Shown one piece after another: positions 47,091 to 58,760 of a stretch of 64,000 nucleotides of DNA. Position 1 is the stretch's first letter. The number at the start of each line of letters is the position of its first letter. The DNA is from Phlebotomus papatasi (taxonomy: Eukaryota; Arthropoda; Insecta; Diptera; Psychodidae): the NCBI RefSeq assembly GCF_024763615.1, contig NC_077222.1:26288001-26352000 (forward strand), in the 5' to 3' direction. The position numbers were made by a program, and so were the translations under genes. Below the pieces are notes generated by a model that was given only the letters and a program-made list of their open reading frames with translations, did no database searches and had not been told where the DNA came from.

Positions 47091-47300
47091 AGGGGAAGGC
47101 TTTCAGGCTTCGCACACAATCTGGATTTTATCACATCATATTTATCCCATATTCCATTAATGAATATGACCTATTTATGGCGTTGTATTCTCTTAGTTTT
47201 AAGACACATTTCCCGAAAAAAAATCATCAGATTCATTAAAGGAATGTGGTAAAAATTTAAAGAGTTTGAAGTATGCGAAGCCTCAAAGCTCTCCCTTCAA
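47091..47300. mobile_element. Hairpin MITE, family F copy 3
   Basis: CTAGGGGAAGGCTTTCAGGC and TTCGCACAC on the left mirror GCGAAGCCTCAAAGCTCTCCC on the right. The inner arms CATATTTATCCCATATTCC and GGAATGTGGTAAAAAT also pair. Confidence 0.6.
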
Positions 47301-48688
47301 GCACGGAAACCTTACAAAATTTTAACTACTGAGAATTTTCTGAATTCAGGATATTCGAAAAATCATGCCCTATTAAGTATGAGGACGATCGTAGATGGTT
47401 GACAAAGTAGCAGCTTGACAGTAGCTGTAATTAGGATAGAATCACAGCTAAATCATCAAACTGATATAAGAAGCTACAAGAGTTTTCCGCATCTTGCGCA
47501 ACATCCAACATTCCATGATGATTTATCTAATTGTAGTCTATTGAAAAGCTTCTTTCTAGAGGAAAAAATTACATAATCCCTTGTCCAAAGTGGAAGAGAG
47601 AAATAAAATATCGGAAATGATTCCGAGTAATCAACAACAATATGTTATGGTTGATAGTAAATTGGTGCGATTAGGGGATTCTCCAGCTCATGCCATCTAA
47701 CTTGAAGAGATTTTTGGGGTTTGAGAAGAAGGGAATCGGAAGTACCATTTTATAAGATAGCACTGTGGCAGAAAAGGGTCTGTCTGTGTGGGAAATTCAG
47801 TGTAGGACGATAGAGGGAAAATCTAACTTCCTGCCTTTTTGCATTGAAAGTGATTGGAGATCTCTAGACGAGAGTTTTCAACTTGACCTATCCTCTCGAG
47901 ACACGTCTAGCTATATGATGATCAAATGTCTCCTGAAAGTGCCAGGTGAGTTTTCAAGGAGCTACACAAGAAATCAATATATGAAAAGTTTCATTTCCGG
48001 AATGCTCTTGTTGATTGCCCTATTTTCACTCAAAATTCTTCACAACATTTCTACCGTTTTGCACACTTTCCTCAAAATGCAATACCACCTATATCACATT
48101 CTTGTCACTCAAATTCAAATATGTACATATGTGCAGGAAAAACAATATTTACATACAACTTAACTTCAAGATTTCACATTCAACAATTTATTTTCGCTGA
48201 AATTTATGCAAAGATTTTGTTGGTTTTGTAATTAATGAAGATGTTTTCTATACAACAAGCTTTCACCAGGCGCCTGCATATTTAATGTGCTTTTTCTACA
48301 TTTAAATTTCTTCAAAGTAATCTTACAGTTGAATCTGTTTTTAAATTAAAGAATATTATCTTGGAAAATGTTTTTCCTAAAAATATTGCATACCCTAGTT
48401 TTTCTTTTGAATAGCTTAGTACTGCAGTTTCTCTAAGAAAAATTTTATAATTTATAGTTTCCCTTAATCCACAGAAATGGGCTAAAGAAAGCCCTAAAGC
48501 CCATTCTGTTTACAATCTTAATTCTTTTGTTTTTGTTTAGATGATTTAATAAAAAAGGTATACCATCAAGAACTTTGAATTTTTATCCACTTCTCATTTT
48601 TACGATTTTGTTGAATTGACGGGAATGATAACCAAAAAAAGTTATCGACCGAATAAAACGGATAAACGGAGGAATAAAATTTTATTCT
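47301..48688. other. Non-coding sequence
   Basis: There is a short open stretch at 47765-48163 (+) that reaches a donor-like CCAG/GTGAGT at 47945, but it has no recognisable domain. Nothing else is supportable. Confidence 0.4.
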
Positions 48689-48960
48689 CCTAATGCCTTC
48701 GGCAAACCTTTTAGATCAGGAAAATTTCATGAAGTCGAAATTGGAAACTCTTTCTTTCTTACACGTTTTGCGTATGTGTGTCTCATTCTTTCGCTCTCGA
48801 AATTAGATTGAGGTAAATTGACTTTGGCGTGATGTTCAAAAGAAGAAGAAGAGTGCGAAAGAATGAGATAGTCATATGCAAAACGTTTGAGAAAGAAAGT
48901 GGTTCGAATTTCAACTTCATGAAATTTTCCTGACCTAAAAGGTGTACCGGAGCCATAAGG
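48689..48960. mobile_element. Hairpin MITE, family I, complete copy
   Basis: The left arm CCTAATGCCTTCGGCAAACC, AGATCAGGAAAATTTCATGA mirrors the right arm TCATGAAATTTTCCTGACC, GGTGTACCGGAGCCATAAGG. The inner arms (TCTCATTCTTTCGC / GCGAAAGAATGAGA) extend the pairing across almost the whole 272 bp. Confidence 0.7.
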
Positions 48961-49556
48961 ATTGATTTTTTTTCTATTTGAACTAAACCAGTTCCTTTAA
49001 ATTCATTTCTTTATATTTTCTAGTATGTAAGGGCTTTGACAGACCTGAGGATTAGCCGAGAGGTGGCTTAGCGTAAATATATTCGAAATAATAATTAAAT
49101 TAAATTTCCATCATTTACCGCTAAATCGTGTCGCGGCTTAAGTCGTAAATGTGTCTAGGGCATAAGAGTCGAAATTTTATACAAAAAAAGTTTTTTTTTA
49201 TTAATTCCAATTTATTGGTTTATGAAAATTTATTTATTTTTTATTTTTTTCCAAACAAGAATTACGTGATGCACACTTTCTTTGACAAAGCGGTCCACTA
49301 TACCACTCATTAGTCCGCCATTTTGTAAAATTTTATTTCGTAAAAAAAATATTCAAGCACTTCATTTATTTAAAGCAAAATATACCAAAACTGTCAAGCT
49401 TTGTCTTTTCTTTGAATTCTGAAAAAATCGCAGAAAACAGTTAATTTTGGCTTCCTAATGAGGGTAACACCCTTAAGCAATTTTTCTAAATTAAAATAAT
49501 TTTGAAATAAAATAGAAGTTTAGATGAAGAAATAGTAGAAAAATCAAGATTAAGAT

Positions 49557-50962
49557 TAGGGAAGACTGAGGCAAAAAGTCACAAATCGAAAAATTCAAAA
49601 TTCAGTATCTTCCAAGGTAAGAAAGATAGCGGCTCATTTTTTTTTCTATAGATAGCCTCCATAGATCTTCTTCAATGTCGTAAGTTTTTTTAGAATTCGA
49701 ACAAGGAATTTAGAAAATAAAAATATCGAAATTTCAGCCCTATTTTTGAAATATTTTCCTTGCAGAAGATAACAATTATTACCTACTTATTTTCCAAAAT
49801 TGATGCACTGGTGAATATTTTCTAAATAATTTGGATTTTTTGAATACGAATCCGCTATCTATTTTAGAATATCACAAAGGTTCCAGAAATTATTTTATTA
49901 AAAATGGCCACTTGGGGTAAGATAAGATAAGATTTTGCCAGGGGTCAGTTCTCCATTTCGGATATTCCGATGCATCCAGGCCACCAATTGGGCCCCTTAT
50001 GCTTCCCCACTCCTATTCTATCTTATCCCCCGATACGGGTACCCGCTCTATATCGCAGCTCTGTGTGGACAATCAGTGCCGTTACTATATCACAGCATCC
50101 CTTCTCGGTGTGTGTTTGGGATCAGTGACAGCGAATATTTGTATCGACTGAAGTACCACTTTCATGTCGAAACTCGTTTTCGTACCAGCCTCTATTGTTT
50201 TAGGCGGTTCACTTTTTTGCCAATATGCACCATTGACATTACTATTTATTCATTCACTGGACGAATTCAAAGCCGATATGGCATGAGAAATCTTTTTCTG
50301 CTGCTGCTCAGCTTTGAACCCCAGACCTCGCAGTCATAGAGCTACTACTCTATCCACTGACCCACTCGAGGCCCTAGCTACTTTACTCTATACTTTTGTT
50401 ACTTTTTACTTGGGGTAAAAAGTAAGAAAAAGTATAGAGCAAAAAGTAACAAAAAAGTGAAGCAATTTCTGATGTCTCACGGCGAAAAGAAACGTCATTA
50501 TCATGTCTCGCCGCTTGTTGCTTTCATTGGTCAAACGATTTGCAGTCTTTTGTGTGTTTTTTTCTAAAATAGCTTGAAAAGCGCTTTTCTCTTTTTCTCA
50601 CTTTTCTCGCAGAGAAAACAGTGTTTTACAAAAACGTAAATGAATAAATTTTCTATGAAAATATGTCCTCTAGGTATTTTTTCAAATTTACAGAAGTTCG
50701 TAATGAAACGAATCAAAATATGATAATACCCCATGTCTGGTACTATTTGCCCCAGCATTTTTGAGAATGGTCACAAAATTACCTTTTAGAAAATGGCTCG
50801 ATAAACGTATTTCCTTACGAAATAGAGGAAAATGACTTTCACAAAGTTACAGAGCGGTAAATTTCCTATAAAACTGCGCTAATTAGAAATTTTTGAAGAG
50901 CTCGAGTAGCTTGTAAAAAAATAAAATATCCGTTTTGTGACTTTTTGCCCCAGTCTCCCCTA
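49557..50962. mobile_element. MITE family C copy 2, interrupted by a SINE
   Basis: TAGGGAAGACTGAGGCAAAA-AGTCACAAAT on the left mirrors TTTGTGACTTTTTGCCCCAG on the right, as in copy 1 at 22418. Removing the SINE insertion leaves about 900 bp. There is no coding sequence. Confidence 0.65.
49921..50407 (-). mobile_element. tRNA-derived SINE, copy 1
   Basis: On the minus strand the head (from about 50374) reads GGGCCTCGAGTGGGTCAGTG-GATAGAGTAG, a tRNA A-box layout, then GGGGTTCAAAGC as B box. The far end is a run of TCTTA/TATC units. The 11-bp direct repeat ACTTGGGGTAA flanks the insertion at 49910-49920 and 50408-50418, as expected of target-primed insertion. About 33 bases lie between the tRNA-like head and the right repeat, so the exact 5' end is uncertain. 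Confidence 0.55.
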
Positions 50963-51055
50963 AGGTTTGTCTATATGTCGGTTATTCCTTTAGGAACCGC
51001 TATATTCTAGTCACTTATTTAGACAATTTAGAGCCATTTTTTAACTTACACTCAA

Positions 51056-51323
51056 AGCGGTGAACCCGCTCTATGTCACAGTGCTTTGTATGCGTTCTGA
51101 TATACACAGAACAGTACTGCTTTATATCATGATAGACCAGCCACGGATTGGGGATCTGGACAGTAACTTGTATCCAATGGAACTCTGTAATTACTTTTCC
51201 ATTCAGTCACTGGACGAATTCAAGACAAATGCTAAAGCTGAAAAATTTGCAGCTACCTAGTCTAGAACCCGAGCCCTTACAGTTATAGAAACACTACTCT
51301 ATCCAGTGATCCACTGAGGCCCA
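51056..51323 (-). mobile_element. tRNA-derived SINE, copy 2
   Basis: On the minus strand it starts GGGCCTCAGTGGATCACTGG-ATAGAGTAG, followed by a B-box-like GGGTTCTAGAC, and shares with copy 1 the body words TCACTGGACGAATTCAA and ACCCGCTCTAT (as read on the plus strand). It is shorter than copy 1 and no target-site repeat was found. Confidence 0.5.
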
Positions 51324-51409
51324 AGAAAAATCTTAAATTAAAATTAATTCTGAAATATAATTAAAGAATATGAAAATTTTACAAAAAATGAAGTTTCTGT
51401 TAATGGTCC

Positions 51410-51560
51410 TTGGGTCCACTTATAGCCGATCCCTCAAAGCCGAAGGTCCCAAAACACTATCTCTAACCATTTAGCTTTTTGGTTCGCTAACATCCAGCCA
51501 AATGAACGGAAGCTTTGGACAGAACTTCTGACGAATATCTCGGTTGAAAATCACATTCCC
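51410..51560. repeat. Fragment of dispersed repeat family M
   Basis: The words CACTATCTCTAACCATTTAGC and GCTAACATCCAGCCAAATGAACGGA parallel the CTTACCGTTTGGCCTCTAGA and GACAGCCGAACGAACAGA part of the copy at 38455. Confidence 0.4.
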
Positions 51561-54205
51561 CCTACGTTTTTTTTTATAAATATTTTAAAACTTGTTAAAA
51601 TTTCATAGAGATATTATTTTATAATTTTTTTCTGGATTACCTTAAATGTTTTAGTTTAGTTGTTAGATGGGATAATCACAATTATCGTTTACATCTTGAA
51701 CTTGGCTTAGAAACTAGAAAAAATTGTATCTATGTACAATACAGTAATACAAATTTTACAATGAAAATTTCCAGTGTTTTGAGAAGGAAGTCGTTCTTGT
51801 ATTCAACGCTGATTGTTAAGTTTAATGGTTCACACCTTAATTGTTCATTTGAACAAGTTCTACTGTGAAAATTAAACTATGGAAAGAAAGTTTGTGACTT
51901 ATTCAAGACCCCTCATTGTCACTGCGAAAGGTGAATTCAGTGGTAAAGCGCTTTGAAGGCAAATAACAAGGAATTCCTTGTGATTTTCTCAAGTGAAATA
52001 ATGGAAATAAATATCTGTAAAACCATTTTCTTCTGCAGCATCTCTTCCCAATATTCCGACATGAAAGAGAAAAAAAAGTTCAAAGGTTTGCAGTGCTTTT
52101 GAAGGGAAGTGCTTTTGCACAAAAAGGAGTCATTCGTTCGGTAAGGATGCCCGCCCTATTCAACACTTGTGTCTCTGTTTCACTTATATGTGTTTAGTTT
52201 TCCTTAGCCATTCCTCCTTCTTTGTTTATAAGTCAGGGCATTTGGGTGTTTGGGGAAGGGCAGCATGGAAGTTTGCTGGTTATACCAGAACCATATCAAA
52301 TGAATGGGTGGATGGATATCAATAAACGGCAGGAGACATATTGTCTGACTCACGGACTAGACAAATAACTGTTGTCGATTTGGCGCTTTAGCACAAGAGA
52401 GATCCTTTTTGCCATATCCAATCCCAAACTACCCCCCCCCCCCCCCCTCATCCATGTGAATTGTGCCTCCCGTCAGCCATGAGATATATAAATTTTTCTT
52501 TCGCCTTTAGCCCCCCTCAGTCCTAAAACTTACGACGATAGCCTCCAATGCTATATTTACTACTTCACACAGATTGCCGGAGATTCTCGAATCGGCAAAA
52601 ATAATAAAATCCAGCAAAACTCCCCTTTAATATATTTGTTTTCTATTAGAATCATCCGACCGTTGAGAGAAGAGAACTCAATGGACCATCAATAAATAAA
52701 TGTCGTTTTTCCTCATTCATCCAAACTCAACGGATGAGAAGTGATTCATCCCACCTAATGCCCCCGAAATTTCAAAAAAAAAGGGGAGAAAAGGATGTTT
52801 TTGTGGGCGGAAGCGGAAAACTGAGGATGTAAATTTACCCTCCTAATTCCGCCACTAATTAAATAATATTGATGATAGAGAAATCAACTAGAATGATAAT
52901 TAATTTCAGGCCTCTTTTTTTATATTCAATCTCCATCATTCGTGCCTTTTTGGTTATTCACGCAGATTTTTTCCCATTAAAAATTTTTTTCTCACCTTCA
53001 GCAGAAAAAACGACAAACAAACCCATTGAAGAAACATCCCCTTAGGCTTTACAACATCCCTTTAAAAAAGCAGATAGCAAAATATGCCGAGGTTTGACAA
53101 AAAAAAGGTATATTAAAGAATTATTCCATACCCAATATACCCGACCGTTGGAAATTTCTGCATTTTTTGCACAAAACTTCGCAGCTCCAGAGGAAAAACG
53201 GTGACCTTTCACCCCAATTGCCATATTCTTCCATTTCGCAACATACCGAAAAAACAACCACTCACAATCTCCATTCTTGCGCTGCTCCAAATCGACGGTT
53301 AAGCAAAATGGAAATTTAGTCGTATTGCCTTTCTGTTTTCATTTCGTGGAAACAAACACTGAATTCCAACTAAAAGTGGAAAGTGCAAGATCGAGGACAT
53401 TTTCAGAATTTTTCCATTCATTCTTGATTGGAAAATTTAAGAAAAGCAATGATAAGCTTACGAGATATGTGATTCATTGCAAAAAATCCTAGAGCATTTT
53501 AAATAGAAATGGATACCAAACTAATTATAAACCGAATTTCGAAAACCAAAAGGGAGGATATTTTAATTCTAAGTCTCCTTTTTGGAACGAAAATCCCCCA
53601 GCGAGCCTTACGTTGGTTAATTTGTGTTTATTTTTCTTTCAGTGTATTATCTCTGAACTTTAAAAAACCTCCCTCTTCAAAAGCTTTGATTAATGATGTT
53701 CGAATATTTCGGACATTACAGAAAATCGGAAAATGCTGATTGTTGCAGTATGTTGAAGTTTCCCAAACTTCTTAAGAAACTTGTTTAATTGCTTAATGTT
53801 ATCATCTTCTTTCCGATTACCACCCTAAATAGAAAGTCTGCAAAATTTTCTGTTTTACCCGGATCACACTTGAATAGATTCCTTACGTTCAGAAATAAAC
53901 TTTCCGTTCTGAGAACGCCCTCCGCTTGAGATTTGTATTGTACGAATTCAAAGGTATAAGAGAAACCTGCTTAAAAACCCGTTGGACGTTCAAAAATTTA
54001 AAGCTCGAAATTGCACAAAAGTGAATAAAGTCCATGTAAAGGATATTTATTTTAATGAAATTAAATTTCAAAGGACATTTAACGCTAAATGATCGAATAT
54101 GCGATCTTACACTTTAGTCTTTCGATCGATTTTCGAATAGATTTGGCTTTGAAGTTTGAAGACAGAGTGTATGTGAAGACTGAAAGCTTTCCCCTAATAC
54201 AGGGT
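51561..54205. other. Non-coding sequence, partly less AT-rich
   Basis: It contains a 16-base C run at 52432-52447. The part at about 52130-52860 looks single-copy in the window and could be regulatory, but I have no specific evidence. No gene is supportable. Confidence 0.4.
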
Positions 54206-54870
54206 GGATAAAATTAGTCTGCACCATGGATAGTTTTCTCAGACTCACCGATGCTTAACTCAATCGTGTTCATTTCGTAATAACCTCGTATAGAAAAAAC
54301 CAACAGAAATTTTCGAAAGTGTGATACATTTCGATTTCTGAGAAATGGCATCACGCTGTTTGTGCATCTGTCCATATGATTCGCTCGGCTGTCGCCAACT
54401 CTAGAGACCAAACGGTAAGAAATAGCAGGGAGGCTTCAGTGGACCTCCATAAGGTAATCCAAAGATCGTCAACATGCTCCTCATATTTCCTTACCCCTCC
54501 CCCTTACCCTCCAAAACCATGTTTTTTGGGATTGCTCAAAAACACGTCGTTTGTTTTTTCTTTTTCATTTTTCTAGTGTTCTAGAAAGTGAATTCCTTAA
54601 CTGAATGAAGTTATGTTAAGGCTTGTTGGAAAGGTCTTGGAATTACCGATATGATTGAACTACTTCCAATTGGTAATGAACCGGTAATGGTCCGATTCAT
54701 AATCGATAAGTAATTTTTATCATAAAATAAATTGTATTACTCCTAAGCTATTTTGGGTGACCTTTTGAGTGATTCAATTTGTTTAATAATTCGATTATGA
54801 ATCGGTATATAGTGCATTATACGAAATACTTTAGAGTCACGAATTCTGGCATTTTGCAAAGTCTGTTTTT
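54206..54870. repeat. Dispersed repeat family M copy
   Basis: CTGAGAAATGGCATCACGCTG, CGGCTGTCGCCAACTCTAGA and CCAAACGGTAAGAAATAGC correspond, in reverse orientation, to the 38455-39150 copy. The ACCGGTAATG and GATTCGATT-like middle and a final CATTTTGCAAAGTCTG follow in the same order. Confidence 0.5.
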
Positions 54871-56159
54871 TGTAGTATTAGAATAAAAAAATTAAAGAAA
54901 GAATAAATAAACACATAAAATTATTAGAAAATTAATTAGGCAGAAACTTTCATGAAGATATAATATTTTCCTAATTAATCCGAACCAAATAAAAGTGCGG
55001 GCAATGTATTACAACTGATTCCAATTGTAATTGTTTAATCATTTCAATAAAAGAGCTGCAAATGGAAGAATAGTGATAAACAGAATAGAAACAAGGGTCG
55101 AGGTAAAACTTTTAAGATGACGTAACTTTAAATAGCAACGAAATTAAGACCGTTTTATAATATTTCAAAACTTTCTCTACATCTCATATTGGATATCAAA
55201 TTCAATTACAGAAGCAGGAATTTAAAAGAATATAAAAACTTTCGAGCGATTTTGTTCACGGATATAGGGGAAATTGAACAAGTTTGATCAATAAACGTCT
55301 TTTTAATTTTACAGGGAACAAAAGTGACTAAACGACCTTTACTGAAGGGGTAATTGCAAATCACGGAAGAGGTTTGAAAACCCAGTAATAAAATTTAGTG
55401 ACTCTTTGTAAACAAAGCTTTCTTGTTTTCCTACATTTTTAACAATTTATTGAATTTTAACCTAATTAATTAATAATAACGTAATTAAACTTTATGATAT
55501 TATAAATAATTAATAACTTTGGTGGTAAAAAACAAATAAAAAAGAAACATTCATAAAATTCTAAGAATTTCCATTAAAATGAAAGTTAGTATATGTTGTG
55601 TACTAAAGTTAGCTTATATGCTACTGAAATTACCACAATTTTAAAGTTATGATAACTAGTTCTTATTCTCAAAACTTTAATCATTAAGTCAAGTCAAATG
55701 TGTTGTACTTTTACTATAGACCACTTTATAAAGTTTGCAAGATAAACTTAAAATTTGCATGGTAATATATATTTTTTATTTCTTAAATAAATTATCAATA
55801 ATTTTACTATAAAAAGAATATTTTTAGTAAATAAATTAAGCTCTCCATTTGATTAGAAACTTCTCATCCAAAATTAGAATCACTCACTGAAATTTTACCT
55901 CTCAGACAGTTTATTTTTGCGTGAACCTTTCGAAACATTCCTTTTAAAGTGGCAATGACCAAAATATTTTCGAAAATCTCTGCCCTTCATAATTAACTGT
56001 TTTATGCTGTGAAATGAATGCTTTTCAATGAAATAACTGGAGCATTCCCAACGTCGTGCGAATGATTTCTCAACGAGTTGATTAGTATTTGATGTTTTAG
56101 GGGAAAATGGAGCAGTTTCATACATAGCTGTCAAAAATAAAGAATTTTAAAATGACAAT
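54871..56159. other. AT-rich non-coding sequence
   Basis: Nothing supportable seen. Confidence 0.4.
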
Positions 56160-56545
56160 GTAATTCTTGAGTAATGTTGTAGCAGGACTGTTGAGCCTAG
56201 AGAAGTTAGAGGGAGAAAGCCCGTCCTGACGAAGACTCTTCTAAGCCAACGGTACCAATCACTGTTCAGCTTGGGTAGTAACATTGAGGGGTGATATAAC
56301 GGCGGCTAACTTCAACTTACGATATCGCTATAGTTCCGCTAGATGGGGTTGAAAGTGCTCGACGAGTTATTCCGAAGGGCACAATCGAATCGGTTCCTCA
56401 CTCGGTCTTCACCAGTGAAGCGAGGAGGATGCTAGATTCGTTACTGTCTTAGAATGGGCAAAGGGGCTCAATTCTGGGAAGTTAGCGATGAAGGGTGCTC
56501 CATAAGGTTCTGGTGTGGGACCTGTAGCATTCGTACTACAATGTA
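56160..56545. other. GC-richer island of unknown origin
   Basis: This stretch of about 385 bp is clearly richer in G and C than its flanks and has no simple repeats. It resembles decayed coding sequence of a retroelement in composition, but all frames are interrupted and no motif can be named. Confidence 0.35.
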
Positions 56546-58352
56546 TTGTATATTTTCAAACATCCAATATCAAAGAGAAACTTTTTAACACTGAACCTAC
56601 CAAGACTAGTCAAATTGACCGGTTTATTTAAAACTTTTTAAAATTAAAACATATTTAAATGATACAATTTCGTTATCAGACTCTACAAATTTCCTTAAAT
56701 ATCCAAGATTCTAATATTTGCCAATATTTGCCCCATATGTAATATATTTTTCTGTGTTTAAATTTTATTTTTTTCGTCTTTTTCAATAAAAATTTTTTGG
56801 GTATTCTACCTACCGCAGTTTGTCATTTTCCCGAGGGCGCTAGCAAAAACGAGGAAAAACGATCGGTAGCTTTAGTGTTAAACTTAAAACTTCAGCCGCT
56901 TTAAACTGCCCCACCATCCCATACATTGTTTATCTCTTTCGAAGCTGCGTTTCCTATTATTTCTGCGAGTATGCGATGATAAAGTTTAAATAGAGAATAT
57001 CAAGTCGGGAATTCGATCGATTTGATGATTGTAGTTTGTGATGACCTCAAGAATTCAACAGAACTTTCGCCAATTGAAATACTTCTCTCGCTCTACACAC
57101 GATGTTTCCAACATTTAATAAGTGTCCTCTATCTCATAATTTTTATTACACTCGAGAAAGTAAGAATTTGTGAACTAGTTTGAGATACAGAGGGAAAATA
57201 AATATATAAAAAAAGGATAATACCTTAAGTTAGTATCTTGAAAAATATAATATTACCATAAAGTGAAAAGAGTTTCGTGCAACAGATACAGATGAAATCT
57301 TTTCTTTCTTCTAAAGTTTTTTGAGAGAAAAACTCTATAACAGTACAACGAGTATAACAATGCCATATGACAAAATTTTACGACTTGAGAAGAATAAAAT
57401 TGAAGAAATACAAAATAAAAAAAGTGAGGAGAACTTTTCGAAGTTAAAACGAAAAATGTACCATTCAGTTCATTAAAAAAAGATACAGGATCCATTGAAT
57501 TCGGATACGATAACGTCCATCGCCAAGCTATACCATTGATCCGTCGTCGGAGTTTTCGTTATCGATAAGTGTAAGGACGGTCGTGAGTATAGCAACCGAT
57601 AGTTGCTGTTATCCAGCACCTGCTAAAGATAATGGTCAAATAAACTGCAAAAGTCGAGGATTCATCAGTAGCTCGCGAGGCTCGCAATGATGATCCAGAA
57701 ATCCATAGTGTTATTGGATCACTTAAGGGGTCTGCGAAGTTTGATGATCCAGGCTGTAATAAGGTAGAAAGACTTTGTCCCTGTCGACAACTGCAGCAAT
57801 CTGCATTTTTATCATCTTATCCCTGTTTCTTAAATAAACAAGTGAACAGAAACGGAACATTCCATAGATATGGATTGGTTTTCAAGCTCTTTGACAGTGT
57901 TAACTTGTAGCATTTCGTCTTTGATGACCCTCAGCGCCCAATCCCAGTCAGCGTTACTCCTGATATTGCTTTTAATTGATTTATTATTGATTGCTTCCTG
58001 ACCTTTAGGACAAACCGGAGTGGATCTTTCAGATATCACCAACAAATGAACTGGGGCACATCTTCAAGGTTTTGGCTTTGCAAACTGCAACTCTCCTAAA
58101 ACCTGAATGTCTTTTCGTGTTCTTTTCCTCGCCCTAAATTAAGGCTGTGCTCAAAATTGTACCTATAGACCCGTTATTTAGTAGCCCTATCGCGGCCGAA
58201 GTTGTATATAGGTCTCCGAAGATCTGAAAGTAGACGATTATCTGACCCCTTTCAATTGCTAATTTAGTTTAAGGTTGCTAGAACCTCAAAGTCTTCAGGA
58301 TTTTTTCGATAAACTGGATGGTTAATTCCCAGTCTAAGAAAAAGATTACTTA
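56546..58352. other. Non-coding sequence, probably including retroelement relics
   Basis: From about 57490 the composition becomes less AT-rich and leads up to the gag-like fragment at 58353. On the minus strand this is downstream of that fragment, where a second retroelement frame would be expected, but I recognise no endonuclease or reverse-transcriptase motif. Confidence 0.35.
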
Positions 58353-58760
58353 TTAATCATGTTTGTGGAATATCCACGGCTGTAACAGACCTGGAAGAGG
58401 CTTGTCCATTTCTGGAGCAAATTTTTGTAGCTGGAGCTGGGGCTGAGATAAACTTCTATTGGTGTCCGACATAGCGGTTCTCTTAGTACTCTGAATCATT
58501 TTCTTACGACTAGCCTTGTGTTGCTTATATTTAGAGGATCTCTTGTAGTTGGTAGCATTATCTCCCTCACAGCTTACTCATTTTGCAGTAACCTCACGGG
58601 GCGTTCTGGAGCACTCACCACGAAAATGATCTTCGAAGCACTTGACACATCTAGATTTGTGTAAACATCTTGACGAAGCATGACCAAATTTCTAGCAGTT
58701 GAAGCACTGCGTCAGGTTATCCTTCTTCTTACGGGATCGTCACAAAGACTCTTTCTCACA
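58353..58760 (-). pseudogene. Decayed gag-like ORF1 of a Jockey-type non-LTR retrotransposon
   Basis: In one minus-strand frame there are consecutive zinc knuckles: QCFNC-stop-KFGHASSRC (C-X2-C-X4-H-X4-C), then CVKCFEDHFRGEC (C-X2-C-X3-H-X4-C), then VSCEGDNATNYK, the typical third knuckle with its first cysteine changed to a stop. Stops lie at 58694-58692 and 58580-58578. A Lys/Ser-rich tail continues to a stop at 58353. The arrangement is characteristic of gag proteins of insect Jockey-clade elements, which bind RNA in the retrotransposition particle. Upstream sequence cannot be aligned with confidence. Confidence 0.65.

Noticed and set aside
47765..48163. Open stretch on the plus strand with a donor-like CCAG/GTGAGT at 47945, a possible first exon
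   Set aside because: It has no recognisable domain, no matching acceptor or downstream exon, and no promoter motif. It is worth checking only with RNA data.
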